Shown in pieces: positions 25,460 through 32,511 of a DNA stretch of 39,028 nt. The notes under the pieces are model-generated. The model was not told the origin of the DNA, did not search any database, and worked only from the letters and a program-made list of their open reading frames with translations. Each line of letters begins with the position of its first letter. Positions within the stretch are counted from its first letter, which is position 1. Source of the DNA: Bacteroidales bacterium (GTDB lineage: Bacteria; Bacteroidota; Bacteroidia; Bacteroidales; VadinHA17); assembly GCA_012519515.1 (NCBI GenBank), contig JAAYQC010000050.1, forward strand, positions 1 through 39,028. The letters run 5' to 3'. The translations under genes and the position numbers were made by a program.

Positions 25460-26935
25460 TCAGTTTCCGGTCCACACTGCCTGCAATGTCTCTCCCCTGG
25501 CACTCTTCAGTATCTTACCCGGGTTCACATCAACTTCAAGAGTTGAGAGCTCCGGAACGTTATAACTTTTGAGGAAGCGGTCGTAAAATCCGGGATCTTT
25601 CTGAGGCATTATAAAAGGTTTTGAGGCATTTCCTTCACTGTCGATATATGAAAAGAACAACCTGGCTGTGAGACCGTCGGTCCTTTTGCTACTGAATGCA
25701 AGCCAGCGGCCGTTTGAAGACCATGAATGATAACTGTCGGTAGCGCTGCTGTTGAGCGCCATATTTGAGGCTTTCATTGTTCGCAGGTCGATCGAGACAA
25801 GGTCGGCTTCGCTGTGCCATATCGGGAAACAGCCGTAATTATGAAGCGTTATAACAATGTTATAACCGTCGGGAGAGATCCTTGGGAATGAGACACTTTT
25901 GCCCATGGCGGATGCATTGTAAATCAATTCAGGGGCTCCGGTCTTTCTTGTCGCCTGGTCGAAGGGAACCCTGTAAAGGTCATAGTATATGCTGTCGTAA
26001 CTGAACCCTTCTTCCAGAGCCGCTGCCCTGCAGAAATACAGGAAATTGCCGTCGGGTGACCATTCGGGATAGGTATCCATATGTTTCTCCTTATCGGGGA
26101 TATTGAGATCCATTATTTCATTTTTCTCAATATCATAAAGTACAAGCGATGATTCCAGGTCGCTTACTTCCACCTTTTTATCAAGAGCTGAATGGAATTG
26201 CTGAACAATTTTGTTAGAAGAGAAGGCTATGAATTTTCCCGAGGGATGCCAGCGCGGATAAACGGCGCCGTTTTTCAGTTCATTGGTTTTAAGGTTTACC
26301 TTGATGAAATTGCCGTCGTTGTAGAAGTAGGTAGCTCCGAGGCTGCCCCTCATGTGGATCATGAAGCTTTCGGTATGTCCGGTATTGTTGTATGAATGGC
26401 AGTTCAGGCAGTTCTCCTCAACAAGGCTGTTTTCTATAATCGATTTTTCCCTGAAGCTTTCAAGGCTGCGTTGTTTGATGTGAATCTCCTTCCAGCTTTC
26501 ATAACCCGGGTAAAGGAGCCTGTATGTTATGAATGGATCGACAGCTTCATTTGCTATAAGGTTGCTTATTGTCCTGTATTTCGTCCAGCCTTCATCGTCC
26601 CTGACGAAGATTTCGATTTTGAGTTCAGCGCCCTTGTTTTGTTCAAGAAGATCTTTCCATTTCCGGGCAGGGATTGCTATGTCGCCGTTTCTGCTTTGAA
26701 CCTCTGTCATTTTGCCGTTTTCAGCCTGAAATCTGGCTACGAAAACCGATCCTTCATTTTCAATTCTGAAGTTCATCGGTGCTATGTTGAAAGGGATCAC
26801 TATTCCGCTATAATCAGGGTTGATTGAGGGGTATTCATCCTTTTCGACTGTGTCTTTCCCCGGGCTTCCCGAGCATGACCACAGGAAAAGGAGGACGAAA
26901 AATGAAATAGATATATGTATTTGAGCTAAGTTCAT
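25460..26935 (-). CDS. Monoheme-motif TolB/PD40-like beta-propeller lipoprotein
   Basis: From the ATG at 26935 the protein has 491 residues with a lipoprotein signal (FFVLLFLWSC, Cys21); 14 extra codons upstream are not needed. A single c-type heme motif CLNCH lies at about 176-180, followed by the PD40/TolB-type propeller repeats: YPRWHPSGKFIAFSSN, TYPEWSPDGNFLYFCR, SFPRISPDGYNIVITL and SYHSWSSNGRWLAFSSKR. Residues 35-170 form a separate beta-rich N-terminal domain. It probably sits at the periplasmic face of a membrane and binds one covalent heme; the propeller may bind a partner or ligand. It is cotranscribed with the downstream membrane protein. The function is unknown, and the combination of heme motif and propeller is the notable point. 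Confidence 0.8.
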   Translation of the reverse strand: MNLAQIHISISFFVLLFLWSCSGSPGKDTVEKDEYPSINPDYSGIVIPFNIAPMNFRIENEGSVFVARFQAENGKMTEVQSRNGDIAIPARKWKDLLEQNKGAELKIEIFVRDDEGWTKYRTISNLIANEAVDPFITYRLLYPGYESWKEIHIKQRSLESFREKSIIENSLVEENCLNCHSYNNTGHTESFMIHMRGSLGATYFYNDGNFIKVNLKTNELKNGAVYPRWHPSGKFIAFSSNKIVQQFHSALDKKVEVSDLESSLVLYDIEKNEIMDLNIPDKEKHMDTYPEWSPDGNFLYFCRAAALEEGFSYDSIYYDLYRVPFDQATRKTGAPELIYNASAMGKSVSFPRISPDGYNIVITLHNYGCFPIWHSEADLVSIDLRTMKASNMALNSSATDSYHSWSSNGRWLAFSSKRTDGLTARLFFSYIDSEGNASKPFIMPQKDPGFYDRFLKSYNVPELSTLEVDVNPGKILKSARGETLQAVWTGN

Positions 26936-27126
26936 ATAGAATTTTAGTATCTTTGTGTCAACTAACAAATGTAGCAATAAAAAGTATTACAGCACGCCAT
27001 TGATGCCTGTCGTTCTCTGACGCAAAGTAATGGAACAGCTTTACCGGCCAGTCCGGAGGCGGATAATAAGAGTTTGAGGGGAAGGAGAATGAGTTTCTGT
27101 TAAAAAACTTTAAATTCATTTGAATC

Positions 27127-27158
27127 TTTGGTTATTAAAAACTCTATATTTACATTTG
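27127..27158 (+). promoter_or_regulatory. Strong Bacteroidota promoter for the Gfo/Idh/MocA-isomerase operon
   Basis: TTTG at 27127-27130, 20 bases of spacer, and TACATTTG at 27151-27158 match the -33 TTTG and -7 TAnnTTTG consensus well. The start codon is 63 bases downstream of the -7 box. Confidence 0.75.
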
Positions 27159-27221
27159 ATAGATTCATGACCATTGAAAACCAGGTATATTAGTTCTTAT
27201 AAAAACCTAATCTGATCAAAT

Positions 27222-28628
27222 ATGAAAAAATCGAGTATCTCAAGACGTAATTTTCTTGGCAAGGCAGCTACAGTTGGTGTGGCAGGAGTTGTCGTTCCGA
27301 CGATCATAACAAGCTGTGCCCGTGAAACAAAGAAAGTTGTTGAAGTTCCCACTTTCCTCGACCAGGCTCCCGACGGTCCCGTGCTCAAGGCAGGGATAAT
27401 AGGTTGTGGCGGCCGCGGAACCGGAGCAGCCCTCGACTTTCTCAATGCCGGTCCGAATCTTCAGGTGACCGCTCTTGGCGACACATTCCAGGACCGTGTT
27501 GACAGCTGCAAGGCAAGGATTCTCAAGGAGAAGAATCAGGAAGTTCCGGCCGAGAATTGCTTTGTAGGTTTTGATGCTTACCAGAAAGTTATCGATTCGG
27601 GAGTTGACATTGTTATTCTTGCAACCCCTCCGTTCTTCCGTCCGGAGCATCTTGCAGCCGCGGTGGCAGCCAAGAAGCATATCTTTGCCGAGAAACCGGT
27701 TGCAGTTGATCCTACAGGAGCAAGGTCGGTAATGGCAACAGCCAAGAAGGCTGAAGGACTGGGACTTAGCATTGCAACGGGAACACAGCGTCGTCACCAG
27801 CGCGACTATGTTGCCAACTGGCAGCAGGTTCAGCAGGGTCTGATAGGCGAGCTTGTCGGTGGTAATATATGGTGGAACGGCGGTAAGCTATGGCATCGCG
27901 ACAATAATCCGTCATGGAGCGAAATGGAATGGATGATCCGCGACTGGGTTAACTGGACATGGCTTTCAGGTGACCATATCGTTGAGCAGCATGTTCACAA
28001 CATCGACGTTGCCCACTGGTTCTTCGGAGCATATCCGGTCAAGGCAGTCGGTATGGGATCGCGCCTCCGCAGGGTAACAGGCGACCAGTATGATAACTTC
28101 AGCATAGATTTTGTGATGGAGAACGGTGTTCATATTCACAGTATGTGCCGCCAGATTAACGGATGTGCAAATAATGTTTCCGAAAGGCTTCAGGGAACCA
28201 AGGGTTCAACAAATTGCCGGAACACTATACTTGACCTGGCAGGAACAGAACTGTGGAAATATGAATATCCGCTTGATGCCGACGGCAAGCCCACCGGAAG
28301 TGTAAGCGTCGATCCTTATGTACAGGAGCACATCGACCTTGTCACCGCGATCCGTACGGGAAATGTATTCAATGAACTGGAGGCCACGGCAATATCGACC
28401 ATGGTAGGTATCATGGGGAGGATTTCGGCTTATACAGGAAAAGAAACCACGTACGAGGAAATGATGAACTCCGACCTCAAGCTTGGCCCGGAAGTGTTTG
28501 TATTTGGTCCGGTCGATATTCCCAAGGAAGTTCCGATTGCAGGAGAAGCATACCAGCCTCCGACACCCGAACAACTTGCCGCGCAGGCCAAAAGAAGAGC
28601 AGCAGCTGCTGCTGCAGCCAATCAGTAG
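27222..28628 (+). CDS. Tat-lipoprotein Gfo/Idh/MocA family oxidoreductase
   Basis: The 468-residue NAD(P)-dependent oxidoreductase of the glucose-fructose oxidoreductase family carries a twin-arginine leader (ISRRNFLGKAA, residues 6-16) ending in a lipobox-like IITSC (Cys32). The Rossmann motif is GIIGCGGRGTG (about 58-68), the family's catalytic segment AEKPVAVD (about 156-163), and HNIDVAHWFFGAYP is the typical substrate-domain motif. It is exported folded with its cofactor. The last 20 residues are Ala-rich, an odd low-complexity tail. The TIM-barrel gene follows 29 bases later, before a terminator, so the two act in one pathway. In Bacteroidota such pairs take part in exported sugar oxidation, including 3-keto sugar chemistry; the substrate here is unknown. 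Confidence 0.9.
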   Translation: MKKSSISRRNFLGKAATVGVAGVVVPTIITSCARETKKVVEVPTFLDQAPDGPVLKAGIIGCGGRGTGAALDFLNAGPNLQVTALGDTFQDRVDSCKARILKEKNQEVPAENCFVGFDAYQKVIDSGVDIVILATPPFFRPEHLAAAVAAKKHIFAEKPVAVDPTGARSVMATAKKAEGLGLSIATGTQRRHQRDYVANWQQVQQGLIGELVGGNIWWNGGKLWHRDNNPSWSEMEWMIRDWVNWTWLSGDHIVEQHVHNIDVAHWFFGAYPVKAVGMGSRLRRVTGDQYDNFSIDFVMENGVHIHSMCRQINGCANNVSERLQGTKGSTNCRNTILDLAGTELWKYEYPLDADGKPTGSVSVDPYVQEHIDLVTAIRTGNVFNELEATAISTMVGIMGRISAYTGKETTYEEMMNSDLKLGPEVFVFGPVDIPKEVPIAGEAYQPPTPEQLAAQAKRRAAAAAAANQ

Positions 28629-28657
28629 GCAGGCAACTAAATGATAATATCTCAAAT

Positions 28658-29602
28658 ATGAATAATTCGAGAAGAGATTTTATAAAAAAAGCTACGACAG
28701 GTGCTGCGATTCTGGCAGCACCTGCCATTTTAGGCTCTGCCAAAGCCTCCGGACAGGTTAGGGCGGCAGATGCCGTTGCACCCTTCAAGCTGAAATATGC
28801 TCCGAGTCTGGGCATGTTCCGGCAGCACGCGGGACAGGATCCCATAGATAATATAAAATTCATCCACGATCAGGGATTCAGGGCCGTCTTCGACAATAGC
28901 CTCATGAGAAGGGAACCTGCTGTGCAGGAGAAGATCATGAACGAACTTAACCGCCTTGGGATGGATTTCGGACCCTATGTCCTCAGGGCCGATTCGGGCA
29001 AACAGGATTTTGTCCTTAACAGCCAGGAGGTTCGTGATATGCTGATCGCCCAGATGAAAGAGGGAGTTGAAGTATCCAAAAGGACAGGGGCAAAACAGGC
29101 GCTTATTGTTCTTGGCCGTTATGATATGAGACTTCACATGGATTATCAGACAGCCAATGCTATTGACAACCTGCGCTATTGCGTCGACATAATGGAACCT
29201 GCAGGTGTTACACTGGTTCTTGAGCCTCTGAATCATCATACCAATCATCCGGGATTGTTTCTGAAAGGGATTCCGCAGGCCTATGCAATATGCAGGGCGG
29301 TAAATTCACCCGCCTGTAAGATAGTAAATGACCTTTACCATCAGCAGGTAAGAGAGGGTAACCTTATCCCGAATCTTGAGATGGCATGGAGCGAGATCGC
29401 TGCAATCCATCTTGGAGATAACCCGGGGAGAAATGAGCCCACCACTGGTGAGATCAACTACAAGAATATTTTTAAATTTCTGTACAACAAGAAATACGAC
29501 GGGACCCTGTGCATGGAGCACGGGATAAGCCAGAGAGGAACCAAAGAGGGCGAAGCCCGGGTGATACAGGCATACCGCGAATGCGATAGTTTTGAAGTAT
29601 AA
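28658..29602 (+). CDS. Tat-exported sugar phosphate isomerase/epimerase-like TIM barrel
   Basis: A 314-residue TIM barrel of the AP-endonuclease-2/xylose isomerase-like family, with a twin-arginine leader (NNSRRDFIKKATTGAAILAAPAIL) ending near AKASG. Motifs: VTLVLEPLNHHTNHPG (metal and catalytic Glu), KIVNDLYHQQVREGNLIPN, IAAIHLGDNPGRNEPTTGEINYKNIF and LCMEHGISQ. It resembles the exported hydroxypyruvate-isomerase-like proteins, and the one at 8908-9771. Being in the operon of the Gfo/Idh/MocA oxidoreductase, it most likely isomerises or epimerises that enzyme's substrate or product. Confidence 0.86.
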   Translation: MNNSRRDFIKKATTGAAILAAPAILGSAKASGQVRAADAVAPFKLKYAPSLGMFRQHAGQDPIDNIKFIHDQGFRAVFDNSLMRREPAVQEKIMNELNRLGMDFGPYVLRADSGKQDFVLNSQEVRDMLIAQMKEGVEVSKRTGAKQALIVLGRYDMRLHMDYQTANAIDNLRYCVDIMEPAGVTLVLEPLNHHTNHPGLFLKGIPQAYAICRAVNSPACKIVNDLYHQQVREGNLIPNLEMAWSEIAAIHLGDNPGRNEPTTGEINYKNIFKFLYNKKYDGTLCMEHGISQRGTKEGEARVIQAYRECDSFEV

Positions 29603-29611
29603 AATGTTTTA

Positions 29612-29639
29612 AGAGGCTGTGAAAACAGCCTCTTTTTTT
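29612..29639 (+). terminator. Rho-independent terminator of the oxidoreductase-isomerase operon
   Basis: A 9-bp perfect stem AGAGGCTGT-GAAA-ACAGCCTCT leads into a run of seven T residues, starting ten bases after the isomerase stop. Confidence 0.93.
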
Positions 29640-29660
29640 ATTTAATTTATTTATTTTGTC

Positions 29661-29696
29661 AAACACGGGGTTGCACTATTTTATAACTCCGTGTTT
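29661..29696. promoter_or_regulatory. Inverted repeat ahead of the sialidase-fold gene
   Basis: AAACACGGGGTT (29661-29672) and AACTCCGTGTTT (29685-29696) form a 12-base inverted repeat with one mismatch and a 12-base spacer. It lies 23 bases before the preferred start codon and could be an operator or a leader hairpin. Confidence 0.45.
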
Positions 29697-29719
29697 CTAT
29701 GTATTTCAAATTCTTTATC

Positions 29720-30985
29720 ATGAAGACATCTATACTTATTATCCTCCTGTCGGCTTTATCCCTGATCGCTCCTTCTCAGGTAAAGTCCGGCAAATCCTAT
29801 CTCCGGATTCCTGTCATCGACCTCAATGACGAATCCTTCCGCCAGGTGGTTGTCGACAGGGAAAAAGGCCAGTACCTGGGTCATCCGACAACGGTTCTTC
29901 TTGACGACGGCAGGACTATCCTTACCGTCTATCCCAAAGGTCATGGCCGTGGTGAAATTATTTACAAGAAGAGTACCGACGGAGGTCTAACATGGAGTGA
30001 ACGGATTCCTACGCCCGAAAACTGGAAGACCTCACTCGAGACACCCACAATTTTCCCGACCGTCGATCCCTTCGGGAAGAAACACCTTATAGTGTTTTCG
30101 GGCCTTTACCCGGCAAGGCTTGCCCATTCGGAGGATGATGGACAAAGCTGGAGCGAACTTGAACCAGTGGGCGACTGGGGAGGGATTGTCGTGATGAGCG
30201 CGATGACTGAGCTAAAGACGGGCAAAGGCCATTATATGGCGCTGTTCCACGATGACATGAGATATTTTACTGCCGGCGGACAGGAAACTTACCGCGCAGA
30301 CAGGAAAGTCAATGATCAGGCTTTGTTTACGCTTTACAAGACCATTTCGACCGACGGAGGGCTGACTTGGGGCATTCCGGAACCCATTCTCAGCAGGAGG
30401 GACCTTAACCTCTGCGAGCCGGGTGTTATAAGGTCGCCCGACGGAAAAACACTTGCAGTCCTTCTAAGGGAAAATGCAAGAAGGGCAAATTCTCAGATAA
30501 TTTTCTCCAGTGATGAAGGCAAAACATGGACCGATCCGCGTCCTCTTCCCAATGAGCTTAATGGCGACAGGCACGTGCTTAAGTATGCACCCGACGGAAG
30601 GTTGCTGGTTGTGTTCCGGGACATAAGCCCGAATAGTTTCAGGCCTGAACTTGGAACTATTGCAAAGGAGAGAGGAGAAGTGAACTACAGCCTTATTGCT
30701 TCTGAAACCGGACAGGGAAGTCCTACCGAAGGTGACTGGGTCGGCTGGGTCGGAACATGGAAGGACCTGGTAAAGGGCAAGCCGGGGAAGTACAGGATCC
30801 GCTTCAAGGATAACATCCACAGCTGGGATTGCTGCTATCCCGGAGTCGAGCTTCTACCCGACGGCACATTCGTGGTAACCACCTACGGGCACTGGGACAA
30901 GGATGAGGAGCCCTGGATTCTCAGTGTAAGGGTAAGGCTGGATGAGCTTGACAGGAAATACAGGGAGCTCGGAAAGGGGAAATGA
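29720..30985 (+). CDS. Exported sialidase-fold (BNR/Asp-box) protein
   Basis: From the ATG at 29720 there are 421 residues with a signal peptide (MKTSILIILLSALSLIAPSQ); an ATG at 29699 adds seven residues and is less likely. Four Asp-box repeats (S-x-D-x-G-x-T/S-W) are visible: STDGGLTW (about 85-92), SEDDGQSW (137-144), STDGGLTW (210-217) and SSDEGKTW (263-270), marking a six-bladed sialidase-type propeller. An Arg-containing segment HPTTVLLDDGRTIL and a NEL-type acidic region follow the GH33 pattern, but the arginine triad cannot be proved by eye. It may be an exo-sialidase or a related propeller glycosidase or lyase. The gene stands alone between a terminator and a repeat-rich spacer. Confidence 0.75.
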   Translation: MKTSILIILLSALSLIAPSQVKSGKSYLRIPVIDLNDESFRQVVVDREKGQYLGHPTTVLLDDGRTILTVYPKGHGRGEIIYKKSTDGGLTWSERIPTPENWKTSLETPTIFPTVDPFGKKHLIVFSGLYPARLAHSEDDGQSWSELEPVGDWGGIVVMSAMTELKTGKGHYMALFHDDMRYFTAGGQETYRADRKVNDQALFTLYKTISTDGGLTWGIPEPILSRRDLNLCEPGVIRSPDGKTLAVLLRENARRANSQIIFSSDEGKTWTDPRPLPNELNGDRHVLKYAPDGRLLVVFRDISPNSFRPELGTIAKERGEVNYSLIASETGQGSPTEGDWVGWVGTWKDLVKGKPGKYRIRFKDNIHSWDCCYPGVELLPDGTFVVTTYGHWDKDEEPWILSVRVRLDELDRKYRELGKGK

Positions 30986-31175
30986 GAGGGCGGTTTCATC
31001 CCCTGAAATGCTGTTTTTCCGGATAAACCCTTTTCCCGGCTTTAACAGGGGGGACACGGGGTCGGCAGACTCCTGCAAAAGCTTACAGGAAATCTTAATT
31101 TTAGCAAAACATTCATACATATTAATCATAGCCACACTATATTAATTATACCCACACTCTGTAACTGCATCAAAC

Positions 31176-31263
31176 ATGAAACCCACATGTATCAAATACA
31201 CAAACACGTATGAATTCAAACACAAACACATAATGAATATGATTTTCATTCATGTGCGGTTCC
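31176..31263 (+). repeat. Structured palindromic leader element, copy B (expanded)
   Basis: It shares with copy A (12141) the first 33 positions except a three-base loop (TGTAT-CAA-ATACA here), and the last 32 positions with few changes (ending CATGTGCGGTTCC). The middle is enlarged by about 24 bases, apparently a duplicated ACACAAACAC unit (31198-31207 and 31220-31229). It contains an additional stem CACATAATGAA/TTCATTCATGTG. The gene for the lactonase-family propeller starts 49 bases downstream. Confidence 0.72.
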
Positions 31264-31278
31264 CCCGCTTGAGCGGGG
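31263..31278. repeat. GC palindrome CCCCGC-TTGA-GCGGGG
   Basis: A 6-bp perfect stem with a four-base loop, with no T run after it, so it is not a terminator on its own. The complementary-loop version CCCCGC-TCAA-GCGGGG is at 37603-37618, so it is a dispersed palindromic repeat in opposite orientation. Confidence 0.7.
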
Positions 31279-31312
31279 CAGGCTATCATACCGCTAAAAT
31301 CAAAATTATATT

Positions 31313-32437
31313 ATGATGAAAAGGTTGATATTATCACCGGTCCTTATTCTGATTTCAATAATCCTTTCCCTCAGTTCATGCCGTCAGGGGCCCCGTCTCT
31401 TCGTTGGCGGTTTCACCGAAAGGGAAGGAGAGAAAGCCATGGCGGTTTTTGAATTCAATCCCGGAAGCGGCAAGCTCAAGTATATTTCTTCAGCCGATGT
31501 AGGTCCGAGTCCGGCTTATTTTTGCTTTTCTGACAGGACAGGGCTGTTTTATGTCATTAACGAGGTGATGGAATTCAGGGGAGAGTTCGGAGGAGGGTTG
31601 TCGACTTTCAGCTACGATGAAAAGAATGCAGGTTTTGAAAAGCTGAATGAAATGCTTATTCCATATGCCGGGCCATGCTATATTTCGATGTCGGCCGACA
31701 GCGGGCATCTTTTCATAGCCAACTATCCGAACGGCTCGGTGGCTGTGGTCAGGCTTGATGAAAGCGGAGTGCCGGAGACCATCACCGATACCATCCTTTA
31801 CGACAGGAAGTCACCCGACAGATCGCACGCCCATATGATACTCAATGATCCGGCAGGACGCTATGTTTATGTCACCGATCTGGGTCTCAACAGGATATAT
31901 GTTTATGATTTTGACAGCAGGGCAGGAAAGCTGAATCTGCTTGAGAATGGAATCACAAGTCTTCCCAGGGGCTCAGGACCGCGTCATTTTGCATTCAACA
32001 GCGACGGTACACGGCTTTATGTGATTAATGAACTTGGCTCAACAATGATGGTTTTTGCTGTGGAAGAGAATCAGGGGCTCAAGCTGCTTCAGACACTTCC
32101 GACAATGAAGGGAGGAATAGTTGAAAACAATTACTGTGCCGATGTCCATATAAGCAAGGATGGCAGGTACCTGTACGGATCGAACAGGGGCGAAAACAAT
32201 ATCGTCACGTTTAAAATACTTCCCGACGGACTTATAGAGCCTGTCGGTCACAGTTCATGCGGAGGTGACTGGCCTCGTAACTTTGTAATTGATCCTTCAG
32301 GCAGATATCTGATAGTGGGGAACCAGAAATCGGATCAGATTACCGTCTTCAGGATCGGTAAGACAAACGGAATGGCTGAAAAAGCAGTTGATTCAGCAAA
32401 GGTTAAGATGCCGGCTTGTTTGAAGTTTTACGAATAA
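31313..32437 (+). CDS. Lactonase-family (6-phosphogluconolactonase-like) seven-bladed propeller lipoprotein
   Basis: The 374-residue protein has an N-terminal signal ending in LSLSSC, a lipobox (about Cys23), followed by the lactonase/YkgB-YbhE-type propeller: RLFVGGFTEREGEKAMAVFEFNPGSGKL, ANYPNGSVAVVRLDESG, SHAHMILNDPAGRYVYVTDLGLNRIYVYDFD, GSGPRHFAFNSDGTRLYVINELGSTMMVFA, SNRGENNIVTFKI and WPRNFVIDPSGRYLIVGNQKSDQITVF. The family includes bacterial 6-phosphogluconolactonases, but a lipoprotein outside the cytosol more likely opens an unphosphorylated aldonolactone or related lactone. It would suit the product of an exported Gfo/Idh/MocA oxidation. It is 74 bases upstream of the glycerol-3-phosphate dehydrogenase gene. 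Confidence 0.88.
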   Translation: MMKRLILSPVLILISIILSLSSCRQGPRLFVGGFTEREGEKAMAVFEFNPGSGKLKYISSADVGPSPAYFCFSDRTGLFYVINEVMEFRGEFGGGLSTFSYDEKNAGFEKLNEMLIPYAGPCYISMSADSGHLFIANYPNGSVAVVRLDESGVPETITDTILYDRKSPDRSHAHMILNDPAGRYVYVTDLGLNRIYVYDFDSRAGKLNLLENGITSLPRGSGPRHFAFNSDGTRLYVINELGSTMMVFAVEENQGLKLLQTLPTMKGGIVENNYCADVHISKDGRYLYGSNRGENNIVTFKILPDGLIEPVGHSSCGGDWPRNFVIDPSGRYLIVGNQKSDQITVFRIGKTNGMAEKAVDSAKVKMPACLKFYE

Positions 32438-32511
32438 AATTTAAGCCCATTGTAGCTAATCATCGTTTTTATTTGTAACATTGGTTTTGGTTTAATATAA
32501 GGGCATTTGAT

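Larger units (their letters stand above)
30986..31312 (+). other. Repeat-rich spacer before the lactonase-family gene
   Basis: This 327-base gap has no gene. It contains a 20-base-period direct repeat (ATTAATCATAGCCACACT at 31121-31138 and ATTAATTATACCCACACT at 31141-31158), the structured element copy B at 31176-31263, and a CCCCGC-TTGA-GCGGGG palindrome at 31263-31278. Confidence 0.7.

Noticed and set aside
31263-31278. GC palindrome as a rho-independent terminator
   Set aside because: No T tract on either strand; the copy at 37603 shows the same lack, so it is better explained as a dispersed repeat.
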